A stretch of 64,000 bases of DNA, taken from positions 124,001 through 188,000 of the forward strand of contig DATGLV010000039.1 of NCBI GenBank assembly GCA_035293945.1, read 5' to 3'. Positions 49,064-59,999 of this stretch are shown piece by piece. Position numbers and translations under genes: made by a program. A model generated the notes under the pieces. The model saw nothing but the letters and a program-made list of their open reading frames with translations. It made no database searches and had not been told where the DNA came from. The DNA comes from VAZQ01 sp035293945 (GTDB taxonomy: Bacteria > Pseudomonadota > Alphaproteobacteria > Rhizobiales > Xanthobacteraceae). Numbering within the stretch: position 1 is the stretch's first letter; the number at the start of each line of letters is the position of its first letter.

Positions 49064-49948
49064 ATGGCGGAATTGAAAGAAATGAGCTGGTCCTGGAAGG
49101 GCCAGGAGGTCGTCATCGGCGTCGATGATGCCGGCGGCGGGCGCTTGCTGCTTCTATTGCCGGCGTTGAGCTCGATTTCCACGCGTGCCGAAATGCACCC
49201 GCTCATGGAGCGGCTCCAGTCACGGTTCCGCGTCGTTGCACTTGATTGGCCCGGGTTCGGCACGGCTCCGCGGCCGGGCCTGCGTTGGACTCCGGATGCC
49301 CTGTCCGCGTTCCTGGATCACGCGATCGAGGTGCTCGGGGCGCAGGCGGAAGGGATCATTGCCGCCGGCCATGCGGCGAGCTACCTGCTGTACCATGCGG
49401 CGCATCATCCGCGAGCCGCAAAGCGCATCGTTCTCCTGGCGCCGACCTGGAGAGGCCCTTTGCCCACGATGATGGGCGGCGACCGGCCTTTTTTCGAGAA
49501 GGTTCGGCGCATGATCGAGCTTCCGGTTGTGGGGCCGCTGCTCTATCGGCTGAATGTCAGCTCCTTTGTCATTCGCCACATGGTGGTCGGGCACGTCTAT
49601 AGCGATCCGGCCTGGTTCTCGGGCGAGCGGCTGCGGGAGAAGCGAAGGGTCGTGGAGGCCAAGGGGGCGCGTTTCGCATCCGCGGGGTTCGTCACCGGCG
49701 GCTTGGACCGGGTCTCGGGCCGCGCAGCATTCCTTGATCTGGCGCAGTGCGCCGGGGTCCCTATTTTGCAGGTCTACGGCCGCGAAACACCACGCCGCTC
49801 GCTTGCCGAGATGGAGGCGCTGGCGGAATTGCCCTGCGTGCGGACTGTCCGCCTCGGCCGGGGCAAGCTGTCGGTATACGAAGAGTTTCCCGACGATATC
49901 GCGTCCGCAATTCTGCCGTTCCTGGAGGAGCCGCCTCCGCGCGGCTGA
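49064..49948 (+). CDS. Alpha/beta hydrolase-fold protein lacking the nucleophile serine
   Basis: 294 aa. LLLLLPALSSISTRAEMHPLMERLQSRFRVVALDWPGFGTAP is the normal first half of the fold. The nucleophile elbow reads IAAGHAASYLLY: G102-H103-A104-A105-S106, with Ala where Ser is expected in G-x-S-x-G. LQVYGRETPRRSLAEME and VYEEFPDDIASAILPFL complete the fold. The protein may be a non-catalytic relative or use another residue (S106). ATG 49064 follows a weak GGAAGGAAC. Upstream 221 bp hold no gene. Confidence 0.82.
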   Translation: MAELKEMSWSWKGQEVVIGVDDAGGGRLLLLLPALSSISTRAEMHPLMERLQSRFRVVALDWPGFGTAPRPGLRWTPDALSAFLDHAIEVLGAQAEGIIAAGHAASYLLYHAAHHPRAAKRIVLLAPTWRGPLPTMMGGDRPFFEKVRRMIELPVVGPLLYRLNVSSFVIRHMVVGHVYSDPAWFSGERLREKRRVVEAKGARFASAGFVTGGLDRVSGRAAFLDLAQCAGVPILQVYGRETPRRSLAEMEALAELPCVRTVRLGRGKLSVYEEFPDDIASAILPFLEEPPPRG

Positions 49949-50249
49949 GGCCGCCGGCGAGTCAGTGCCCCGCTTCCGAGCTTCGTACATCGCGGCACCT
50001 TTGGCCTGGAGTTCGGCCGCGTCCGTGAGGGTCGTCATCGGTCTTTCGCTGATCGACGAGACGCAGGTCGCCACGGCCTGAGGGCAAGTTAGCTTAAAAG
50101 CTAACACAGCGTCGCAAACTAGCGCTGGCGACGCGCACCGAAATAGGAAACACTCCGTCGCACCAAGAGCCGCGCTTGCGTGAAGCCAAGGCTCCGTCGC
50201 GTGGGCAGCGCAAATTGCTCACTAAGGTTCGCAGTCGGGAGGAATCGCC
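49949..50249. other. 301-bp gap with two adjacent hairpins
   Basis: GTTAGCTT-aa-AAGCTAAC (50088-50105) and GCGTCGC-N12-GCGACGC (50109-50134) lie 3 bp apart about 145 bp before the cytochrome c' start. No gene is apparent. The first hairpin shares GTTAGC/GCTAAC with the dyad upstream of the LysR gene (44022-44051). The GGGAGGA ribosome site of cytochrome c' is at 50236-50242. Nothing else stands out. Confidence 0.5.
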
Positions 50250-50774
50250 GTGTGCTTCAAGCAAAGTTCATCGCGTCGTTCGCGCGCTATGTTTGCCGCT
50301 CTATCGGTTGCTTGCCTGATGGCCGGATTACCAGTCACCACTTGGCGAGCGCAGGCACAGGACCAGAGCGCAGCCAAGCCTGAGGACGTCATCGTCGCGC
50401 GCAAGACCGCGATGGACACGCTTAGCGACCGCATGGACCAAATCGAGCAGATGGTCTCCACCAACAAGATCAACATCAAGGCCGGGCAGGAGCTGGCTGA
50501 CACGGTTTCGGTGCTGTTGATGGCGTTCCCGCACCTGTTCCCGCCGGCTTCAAACCAGTGGAAAGCAGGGGTCGACCCTGATCCGGTCACCGGCACGTTC
50601 GCATCGCCGGATGTTTGGACCAGGTTCGCAGATTTCTACAAGCGGGCCACGGATGCCTCCAAGGCGGCCTATGACATAAGCCGTGCTGACAAGGAGGACG
50701 ATTTCAAGAAGCACGTTCAGGAATTGCGGACCGACTGCAACGCCTGCCACGCCGCCTATCTCAAGATGCAGTGA
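50250..50774 (+). CDS. Cytochrome c'
   Basis: 174 aa including a signal peptide (FAALSVACLMAGLPVTTWRAQAQ). Four-helix cytochrome with the C-terminal haem site CNACH (RTDCNACHAAYLKMQ), no axial Met in the distal pocket visible at the start of helix A (EDVIVARKTAMDTLSDRMDQIEQM). Cytochromes c' bind NO and CO and are thought to protect against NO. Start is GTG 50250, eight bases after GGGAGGA. Alone, divergent neighbours on both sides. Confidence 0.9.
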   Translation: MCFKQSSSRRSRAMFAALSVACLMAGLPVTTWRAQAQDQSAAKPEDVIVARKTAMDTLSDRMDQIEQMVSTNKINIKAGQELADTVSVLLMAFPHLFPPASNQWKAGVDPDPVTGTFASPDVWTRFADFYKRATDASKAAYDISRADKEDDFKKHVQELRTDCNACHAAYLKMQ

Positions 50775-50819
50775 GGCTCAGCTCAGGCTCGCCAGGAAGC
50801 TGCTGCGCAGGGATAAGCG

Positions 50820-51224
50820 CTATAACAACCCCATCAGGTGCGCGACCAACGGTTCGTCGGCAGGCGGCATCGGGTAGTCGCGCAGGCGATTGGGCCGCAC
50901 CCAGGCGAGGCGTTGGCCTTCATTCGGTGTAACCAGCCCCTCCCAGCGCCGGCACACATAGAGCGGCATCAAGAGATGGAAATCCGGATAGGTGTGGCTG
51001 GCGAAAGTTAAGGGCGCGAGGCAGGCTTCCTTGACCACAATGCCGAGTTCCTCGTTGAGCTCGCGGATGAGGCTTTCTTCCGGGCGCTCGCCGGCCTCGA
51101 CCTTGCCGCCGGGAAACTCCCACAAGCCCGCCATCGATTTGCCGGCCGGGCGCTCGGTAAGAAGCACACGCCCGTCCGTGTCGATCAGCGCACAGGCGGC
51201 AACGAGGACAGTTTTCAGAGGCAA
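50820..51224 (-). CDS. mutT: 8-oxo-dGTP-type Nudix hydrolase (MutT)
   Basis: 134 aa. Nudix box GGKVEAGERPEESLIRELNE followed by ELGI gives G-x5-E-x7-REUxEExGU. VAACALIDTDGRVLLTERPAGKSMAGLWEFPGGK is the usual MutT opening. The start is TTG 51224, 6 bp after the argJ stop, without an evident ribosome site, so it depends on argJ translation. In other alphaproteobacteria mutT follows argJ in the same way. Confidence 0.88.
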   Translation of the reverse strand: MPLKTVLVAACALIDTDGRVLLTERPAGKSMAGLWEFPGGKVEAGERPEESLIRELNEELGIVVKEACLAPLTFASHTYPDFHLLMPLYVCRRWEGLVTPNEGQRLAWVRPNRLRDYPMPPADEPLVAHLMGLL

Positions 51225-51229
51225 GGTAA

Positions 51230-52483
51230 TTAAGACCGATAGTCGCCGTTGATGGCGACGTATTCCTTGGTGAGGTCGCAGGTGAGCACGCGGTCACGCC
51301 CGCGCCCGAGGCCGAGCGCGACCTTGAGGGTGATTTCCGGCTTCTTCATCACCGCCGAAACCTGCTCTTCGTCGTAGCCCGGATCGCGCTCGCCGCGGTG
51401 GGCGACCCGGATGCCGCCGAACCAGATCGACAGGCGATCGCGGTCGGCCGGCTCGCCGGCCTTGCCGACCGCCATCACGACGCGGCCCCAATTGGCGTCC
51501 TCGCCCGCGATCGCGGTCTTGACCAGCGGCGAATTGGCGATCGAGCGCGCGATGCGCCGCGCCGAAGCCTTGGAGACCGCCCCATCGACCATCACCTCGA
51601 CCAGCTTGCGGGCGCCTTCCCCGTCCCGCGCGACTTGCTCGGCCAGATTGGCGAGCACGGAGTTGAAGGCAGCGCGAAAGCCCTTGAGGCGCGGATCGCT
51701 TGCGCGCGCGATGCGCACTGCGCCGCGTGCGGCTGCGGCGCCGGTCGCGAAGGCGAGCAGCGTGTCGGAGGTCGAGGTATCGCCGTCGATGGTCACTGCG
51801 TTGAAAGTGTCTTCGACGCCCTCCTTGAGCAGAGCCTGCAGCGCACGCGCCGCGATAGGTGCGTCGGTGAACACGAAGGACAGCATTGTCCCCATGTCGG
51901 GGGCGATCATGCCGGCACCTTTGGCGATGCCGTTGATCGTGACTGTCGTCTTGCCGAGCTTGGCCGTGGCGGTCGCGACCTTGGGAAAAGTATCGGTCGT
52001 CATGATGGCGCGCGCCGCCGCGACCCAGTCCTCTCCAGCCGTCGCTTCGCTCGTGGCCTCCGCCAGCTTTGCCATCACGCCGCCGAACTTGCTCGCATCG
52101 AGCGGCTCGCCGATGACCCCGGTCGAAGCGAGGAACACATCGCCGGCCTTGCAGTGCAGGACCTTGGCGGTGATGTCGGCGGTAAGCTTGGTGGCGGCGC
52201 GTCCGTTCTTGCCGGTGAACGCATTGGCGTTGCCGGAATTCACCACCAGCGCGCGCGCGAGGCCGCCGCCGAGCCGTGCGCGACACCATTCGACCGGGGC
52301 CGAGGGGCATTTGGAGCGCGTGAACACGCCCGCGACCGTCGTGCCCGCCGAGAACGTCGCCAGCATCACATCGGTGCGGCCCGGATAACGGATGCCGGCC
52401 GCGGCAGTTGCCAGCCTCACACCTTCGATCGCGGGCATCTGCGGCATCCTGGTGGGCGCGAGCGGGGAAACGGCGGTGGCCAT
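51230..52483 (-). CDS. argJ: Bifunctional ornithine acetyltransferase / N-acetylglutamate synthase
   Basis: 417 aa; transfers acetyl between acetylornithine and glutamate in the arginine cycle. The autocleavage/nucleophile site is IAKGAGMIAPDMGTMLSF, where Thr of the GTML block becomes the N-terminal nucleophile of the beta chain. LVVNSGNANAFTGKNG and the end GDYRS are typical. ATG 52483 (MATAVSP); longer frame to 52546 is not homologous. Confidence 0.96.
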   Translation of the reverse strand: MATAVSPLAPTRMPQMPAIEGVRLATAAAGIRYPGRTDVMLATFSAGTTVAGVFTRSKCPSAPVEWCRARLGGGLARALVVNSGNANAFTGKNGRAATKLTADITAKVLHCKAGDVFLASTGVIGEPLDASKFGGVMAKLAEATSEATAGEDWVAAARAIMTTDTFPKVATATAKLGKTTVTINGIAKGAGMIAPDMGTMLSFVFTDAPIAARALQALLKEGVEDTFNAVTIDGDTSTSDTLLAFATGAAAARGAVRIARASDPRLKGFRAAFNSVLANLAEQVARDGEGARKLVEVMVDGAVSKASARRIARSIANSPLVKTAIAGEDANWGRVVMAVGKAGEPADRDRLSIWFGGIRVAHRGERDPGYDEEQVSAVMKKPEITLKVALGLGRGRDRVLTCDLTKEYVAINGDYRS

Positions 52484-52551
52484 TTGGTTGCACCGAGAGT
52501 GGTTGAGCCGAGCTGTTGGGAAAGCAAAACCGGAGGACAAGCGCAAACAAA

Positions 52552-52587
52552 AAAAGCGCTGATCTTGCTCCCAAGATCAGCGCTTTT
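52552..52587 (-). terminator. Strong intrinsic terminator of the PpiC lipoprotein gene
   Basis: AAAAGCGCTGATCTTG-ctcc-CAAGATCAGCGCTTTT is a perfect 16-bp stem with a 4-nt loop. On the minus strand it is followed by a run of seven T (from 52555 down to 52549). It lies 47 bp after the stop of the lipoprotein gene at 52634 and upstream of argJ, so the two genes are separate transcripts. Confidence 0.93.
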
Positions 52588-52633
52588 GCATCCGTCATGC
52601 CCGCAACGCGGCGGGCGACAGAGACGAAAGCCC

Positions 52634-53635
52634 CTATTTCTTCTCCGGCGCGTCCGCAGCAGGCGCCGAAGGTGTGGGAGCTGCGGGTGCGGCAGCCGGC
52701 GCGCCCGCCGGCGGCAGCGTGAACGTGGGCGCCGGCCCGGCCGGATGATCGAGGCGCTCGATCTTGGCCGTCTGCCGCAGCTTGCCGACATATTCGGACT
52801 GCGCGCGCCGCACCAGATACTGATCGATCTGGTCCTTGACGGCATCGAACTCCGGCACCGGCCGCTGCCGCTTATCCTCGACCTTGATGATGTGCCAGCC
52901 GAACTGGGTCTTCACCGGGTTGGAGAGTTGGCCCGGATACATCTTGAACGCCACGTCGGAGAATTCCGGCACCATCTGGTCCTTGGTGAAATAGCCGAGA
53001 TCGCCGCCGTCGGCTGCGCCGGGATCCTTCGACTTTTGCTTTGCCAGCTCGGCGAAGTCGGCGCCGTTCTTGATCTGCTCGAGGATCGCCTTCGCCTCAT
53101 CCTCGGTGTCGACCAGGATGTGGCGCGCGTGCACTTCCTCCTCCTGTCCCATCGGCTTGACGGCGTCTTCGTAGAGCTGCTTCTCGGCGTCCGCCGTGAC
53201 GGCGCCCTTGGCCTGCTCGCGCAGCTGCAAGCCCATCAACAGCTTGTTGCGCAGAAACGCCAGGTGGTGCTGGAAATCCGGATCATCGGCCAGCTTCTGG
53301 GCGTTGGCGGCCTGGGAAACCAGAACGATATCGGCCACATAGGCGATGAGCTGCTCGCGCTGCTGATCCGGCGGAACATTCTGCAGGTTCTGCCCGATAT
53401 CCTGTTCGGCCATCGCGAGATCGCTCTCCCGGATCTCGACCCCGTTGACGCGCGCGACTGCGGGGTCGGAGGGTGACGCGGCCTCTGAGGATTTTTGCGA
53501 GACGGCTTCCTTGGAACAGCCGGCGGCGAGCGGCAGAACCAAGAGCGCCGCCGCGGTCATGGCGAGGGTCGTCCAGCGCGGACGGCTGGCCGCCAGCTTG
53601 TGCTCGGCGGCGGTCGAAATATCCGGGGCGGTCAT
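52634..53635 (-). CDS. PpiC-type peptidyl-prolyl isomerase lipoprotein (foldase)
   Basis: 333 aa. Signal and lipobox near residues 24-40 (ALLVLPLAAGC), with an unusually long hydrophilic lead (a start at the internal MTAAALL is possible). SurA/PrsA N-domain (ARVNGVEIRESDLAMAEQDIGQNLQ), parvulin domain (EEVHARHILVDTEDEAKAILEQIKNGADFAELAKQKSKDPGAADGGDLGYFTKDQMVPEF), and an Ala/Pro-rich C-terminal tail. ATG 53635. The neighbours argJ and secA are the usual ones in this group. Folding of periplasmic or outer-membrane proteins. Confidence 0.9.
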   Translation of the reverse strand: MTAPDISTAAEHKLAASRPRWTTLAMTAAALLVLPLAAGCSKEAVSQKSSEAASPSDPAVARVNGVEIRESDLAMAEQDIGQNLQNVPPDQQREQLIAYVADIVLVSQAANAQKLADDPDFQHHLAFLRNKLLMGLQLREQAKGAVTADAEKQLYEDAVKPMGQEEEVHARHILVDTEDEAKAILEQIKNGADFAELAKQKSKDPGAADGGDLGYFTKDQMVPEFSDVAFKMYPGQLSNPVKTQFGWHIIKVEDKRQRPVPEFDAVKDQIDQYLVRRAQSEYVGKLRQTAKIERLDHPAGPAPTFTLPPAGAPAAAPAAPTPSAPAADAPEKK

Positions 53636-53761
53636 TGCGGGATCCTTGCTCAAAGGCGGTCCGCCGGCGGCGGTCGCGGCCGGACAGTCGCGCAATCGGC
53701 CCCCCTTGGCAATGGGCCAATAGCGGGGGATTTTGACGAAAACGTGAGCGGGAATCCGCGA

Positions 53762-53790
53762 TTGACAAGCCTTTGACCCCCTCCTATGTC
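53762..53790 (+). promoter_or_regulatory. Sigma-70-type promoter candidate for secA
   Basis: TTGACA (53762-53767), 17-bp spacer, TATGTC (53785-53790). It lies about 345 bp upstream of the secA ATG, which would give a long leader that includes the tandem repeat and a small reading frame. A perfect -35 with a good spacer is uncommon in this GC-rich background. Confidence 0.5.
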
Positions 53791-53925
53791 ATCGCTTGAT
53801 GCGGTCCATCCGGCCGCGCTCCACCGTTTGCGCGATACCTGCAGCTTGATCGGCCTCGCATGCCTCGCATGAATGATGGGCGGGAACAATCGGCTTGAAT
53901 CACCGGCTGGCATTAAGCCTGAGAC

Positions 53926-54045
53926 ATGAATGAAGCCCGAAAACTTCCGCCTCCCCGGCCCTTGGCGGCAATGCTGTGGACGCGAACGCTGTGGAAGCGA
54001 ATGCTGTGGACGCGAAGGCAGTGCGGGCGCGACGTCGCCCGCTGA
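53926..54045 (+). CDS. Possible 39-codon leader peptide upstream of secA (doubtful)
   Basis: ATG 53926 to TGA 54045 reads MNEARKLPPPRPLAAM then three LW-containing repeats (LWTRT, LWKRM, LWTRR) and a basic end. It overlaps the 15-bp repeats and ends 90 bp before secA. No clear ribosome site. The comparison is with secM-type leaders that sense secretion and control secA, but there is no sequence similarity. Listed because of position and repeat structure. Confidence 0.2.
   Translation: MNEARKLPPPRPLAAMLWTRTLWKRMLWTRRQCGRDVAR
53970..54029. repeat. Four 15-bp tandem repeats upstream of secA
   Basis: AATGCTGTGGACGCG, AACGCTGTGGAAGCG, AATGCTGTGGACGCG and the diverged AAGGCAGTGCGGGCG follow one another exactly (53970, 53985, 54000, 54015). 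Unit length is a multiple of three. The array lies 106 bp before secA in the presumed leader. Confidence 0.9.
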
Positions 54046-54134
54046 GCGCCGCTTGCGAGGCCCGCAGCGGAGGCGAGCTTGCTCGGCAGCACGCGGCCTC
54101 GCATAGATTTGCACCACTTGAAAGGACGTAGCGC

Positions 54135-56948
<2,814 letters not shown>

Positions 56949-56991
56949 CAGCAGAAATCGAAGGAAGAAGTGCTGGCACCAGCAGCTGGAG

Positions 56992-58518
56992 CTAGCGCAT
57001 CGCGCTCCAGCGGCTGTCGAAAGAGCCGGCCGGAACCGTTGGCTGTGCGCCGCGCAGAACATTGCTCGCGGTCTCGGCGGGCGCCACGGTTTCTGCCGGC
57101 GCTTGCGAAGGCTGCGGCTGCGGCTCGGCTGCGGGCTTGGCGGCCTTCGCCTCGGTTTGCGTCTTCGGTTTACTCGGCGCCGCTGATGCGGTTTGCGTCG
57201 GTTTCGCGGCAACAGGCTTCGGCTTCACGGCGGAGGGCGGCGCAGCTTCGGCGGCCTCCTGGCTGCCGAACAGGCGAGTGAAGACGTTGCCGGAACTGCC
57301 GCCGGAACTGCCGGACTGGGAATCGCCGCCGCTCTTGCCGGAGTCATCTTTGGTGGAGAACAGCCCACTGAACAAGCCACCGCTTGGTCCGGCCGACGCC
57401 ACCTGCGCCCGCGGCGCCGGCGCCGGCCGTGATTCGGTCGAAGCCAAGCTCATGGTGCTGGTGCTGCCGGTGGTCGCCGGCTCATAGCTGGGCTCGCCCG
57501 GGGGACGGATATTGGCCGGGATCGAGCCGGGCAGCGAATGCGATGCTTCGATGCGTGATTCGGTGCCGCCATGCGCCACCACGGCAGCCATGAAGATCGG
57601 ATTCATGCCGCCGTCGGTTCCGGTGCGCACCGGGACGGTCGGGGTGCCGCGGCTAATCAGCGAGGCGAGCTCTATCTCGTCGCGCTTCTGCTTTTCTTTG
57701 ACCGGCATCGCGATCTCGGCCGGCACCTCATAGGCCGGGCACTTGGCCGTTGGATTGAAACGGACTGCGTTCGCTGGGCCGTTCGGGGTCTCCGCATCGA
57801 ACACGTAATGCTTGTCGCAGACGTCCACCTTGGGCTCGAGATGGGTCACCTCGAAGTGGTCGTAGCCCTCTTTGATCATCTTCCAGAAAGGCATGTTCGG
57901 CGAATCACGGTGCTTGGCCATGTTCAGCGGCGTCATGCGGAACGGAAACGCCTGGATCTGGAACGATTTCTGCCCGCCCAGGAAGGACTCGCGCGCCAGC
58001 GCATAGATTTCCGCGATCTGCTCGTCTGTCATGGCGTAACAGCCGGCCGAAGAGCAGTCGCCATGGATCATCAGGAACTCGCCGGTGCGCCCATTGGCGC
58101 GGTCATAGGCGTTGGGGAAGCCGGTATTGATGGCCAGGTAGTAGTTGGAGTTGGGATTCATCAGGCCCGGGGTGATGGTATAGAAGCCCTCCGGCGCCTG
58201 CCGGTCGCCAAGCTTGATCTTCGGGCCGAGCTCACCCGACCAACGGCAGATCGGATACGTCTTCAAGAGCGCGAAGCGGCCAGTATTGTCCTGCTTCCAG
58301 ACCTCGAGTTCTGATTCCTCCTTGAACAGCCGCACCAGGATGGGCGACTCTTTGGTCATGTTTTTGGCTTCGATCTCGGCCAGCATCTTATCGGAGAGCG
58401 GCGCCATTGCGCGGCCGGAAGGAAGCATGACGCCATCGGTGTCGCAGCCGACGAGCGTAACGGCTGCGGCAAGCGCCGCGGACGCCATGAGCGTGCGGAG
58501 CAGACGACGGCTAATCAA
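56992..58518 (-). CDS. L,D-transpeptidase (YkuD) lipoprotein with a long disordered tail
   Basis: 508 aa from TTG 58518, which has GGGAG at a good distance and gives MISRRLLRTLMASAALAAAVTLVGC, a proper lipoprotein signal (C25); ATG 58488 is the alternative. The catalytic domain has the YkuD motif H152-G-D-C-S156-S-A-G-C160 (IHGDCSSAGCYAM) and resembles YafK murein L,D-transpeptidases. From about residue 310 the protein is Ser/Gly/Pro/Ala/Lys-rich, unusually long. It would cross-link or trim peptidoglycan in the periplasm. Convergent with secA. Confidence 0.85.
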   Translation of the reverse strand: MISRRLLRTLMASAALAAAVTLVGCDTDGVMLPSGRAMAPLSDKMLAEIEAKNMTKESPILVRLFKEESELEVWKQDNTGRFALLKTYPICRWSGELGPKIKLGDRQAPEGFYTITPGLMNPNSNYYLAINTGFPNAYDRANGRTGEFLMIHGDCSSAGCYAMTDEQIAEIYALARESFLGGQKSFQIQAFPFRMTPLNMAKHRDSPNMPFWKMIKEGYDHFEVTHLEPKVDVCDKHYVFDAETPNGPANAVRFNPTAKCPAYEVPAEIAMPVKEKQKRDEIELASLISRGTPTVPVRTGTDGGMNPIFMAAVVAHGGTESRIEASHSLPGSIPANIRPPGEPSYEPATTGSTSTMSLASTESRPAPAPRAQVASAGPSGGLFSGLFSTKDDSGKSGGDSQSGSSGGSSGNVFTRLFGSQEAAEAAPPSAVKPKPVAAKPTQTASAAPSKPKTQTEAKAAKPAAEPQPQPSQAPAETVAPAETASNVLRGAQPTVPAGSFDSRWSAMR

Positions 58519-58934
58519 ATCAAGGCTCCCCGACCGACAGACAGTCCCCTGGCCTTCGTGACCAATCGTTATCCTTAAGATGCCCGGGCCGCAAGACGGT
58601 GCGTCCGGCAGCCTCCGGTAGATCACCCGAAAGGTGAACAAAAAGTAAACCGGCCACATTTCGGGCGCTGGCGCCCGATCGATTCCAAGCCTGTGACTGG
58701 CTCACGGCCGGCTTTTCCCCTCGCCCCGAAGACCCAGAATCGAAGACTGGTCCGCGACTTGGGAAATATGAGGGCAGGGGTCTTGAGGGAATGTCAGCTC
58801 CAGTTTCGGCGCCATGGCCGCGCGGCCCGGCAGGTACGCGTCAAGTGCTTGAGATCGGTCGGGTTTGTGACAGTAGGCCTCCGCTTCGGACCGCATTAAC
58901 CATGCGGCCGGTTCCTTGACCCGCTCCGCCTGCC
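58519..58934. other. 416-bp gap between accA and the L,D-transpeptidase gene
   Basis: No credible gene on either strand; short frames present have no recognisable content. TCACC-cgaaa-GGTGA (58624-58638) is a small hairpin. The region should hold the L,D-transpeptidase promoter and the accA end. I see no repeat or tRNA. Confidence 0.4.
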
Positions 58935-59891
58935 TCAGGCGGTGCTGCGGCCGATCGCCAGGAATTTCTCCCAGCGCCGCCGACGCACGGTCTCGCGGTC
59001 GAGATCGCGCAGCTCTACAAGAGCCTCTGCGATCGCATGACCCGCGGAGGCGACGGCGGCAGGGGGATCGCGGTGGGCGCCACCGATCGGCTCGGTGATG
59101 ATCTGATCGATAACCCCGAACTTGATCATGTCTTGGGCGGTGATCTTCATGCCGGTTGCCGCGTCCTCGGCCTTGGCGGTGTCGCGCCACAAGATGGAGG
59201 CGGCGCCTTCAGGTGAGATCACGCTGTAGATCGAATGCTCCAGCATCAGCACCCGATTGGTGGTGGCGATCGCGATGGCGCCGCCGGAGCCGCCTTCGCC
59301 AACGATCACCGCGATATTGGGGACCCCGAGCGCCAAACAGGCTTCGGTCGATCGCGCAATCGCCTCGGCCTGTCCGCGTTCCTCCGCACCGATGCCCGGA
59401 TAAGCGCCGGGGGTGTCGACCAGCGAAATGATCGGAATCCCGAAACGATCGGCCATCTGCATCAGCCGTTCTGCTTTGCGGTAGCCCTCCGGGCGCGCCA
59501 TGCCGAAATTGTGCTTGAGCCGCTCCTCCGTGCTGGAGCCCTTCTCGTGGCCGATGATGCAGACGCTCTCGCCCTGAAAGCGGCCGAAGCCGCCGACGAT
59601 CGCCTCGTCGTCTCCGAATTTCCGGTCGCCAGCGAGCGGCACGAAATCTGTCACCAGCACCCTGACATAGTCCAGGCAATGCGGCCGGTCGGGGTGGCGT
59701 GCGACCTGCGTCTTCTGCCAAGGGGTGAGATTGGCGTAGATGTCGCGCAGCGCCTGCGCCGCCTTGACCTCGAGGCGGGCGATTTCTTCGCCGATTGCCG
59801 GTGCGCTGTCGGGCGATTCGAGCGCGCGCAGCTCTTCCAGCTTGGCCTCGATCTCGAGTACCGGTTTTTCAAAGTCAAAATAGCTGCGCAT
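58935..59891 (-). CDS. accA: Acetyl-CoA carboxylase carboxyltransferase subunit alpha
   Basis: 318 aa, with AccD forms the transferase that carboxylates acetyl-CoA for fatty-acid synthesis. FEKPVLEIEAKLEELRALE N-terminal coiled coil, GGFGRFQGESVCIIGHEKG, DTPGAYPGIGAEERGQAEAIARS, GEGGSGGAIAIATTNRVLMLEHSIYSVISPEGAASILWRD (crotonase-type oxyanion loops), ITAQDMIKFGVIDQIITEPIGGAHRDP. ATG 59891. Length normal. Confidence 0.96.
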   Translation of the reverse strand: MRSYFDFEKPVLEIEAKLEELRALESPDSAPAIGEEIARLEVKAAQALRDIYANLTPWQKTQVARHPDRPHCLDYVRVLVTDFVPLAGDRKFGDDEAIVGGFGRFQGESVCIIGHEKGSSTEERLKHNFGMARPEGYRKAERLMQMADRFGIPIISLVDTPGAYPGIGAEERGQAEAIARSTEACLALGVPNIAVIVGEGGSGGAIAIATTNRVLMLEHSIYSVISPEGAASILWRDTAKAEDAATGMKITAQDMIKFGVIDQIITEPIGGAHRDPPAAVASAGHAIAEALVELRDLDRETVRRRRWEKFLAIGRSTA

Positions 59892-59999
59892 GAGGCCGAT
59901 TATTTCGGTCGATCAAGGGGTAATGCGAGCCAAGCGAGAGCCAAAAAAGCCCGCGGCGGCGCTCGCGTCAAGCAAATGGGGTAGCAGGCTATTGTATGG

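Larger units (their letters stand above)
53636..54134. other. 499-bp divergent gap upstream of secA
   Basis: Contains the promoter candidate at 53762-53790, a 15-bp tandem repeat (53970-54029) and a possible leader reading frame (53926-54045). The remaining sequence shows no gene. The PpiC lipoprotein gene leaves to the left and secA to the right. Confidence 0.6.

Noticed and set aside
51398..53476. 692-codon plus-strand open frame over argJ and the PpiC gene
   Set aside because: It runs through a 16-bp intrinsic terminator and is complementary to two conserved genes.
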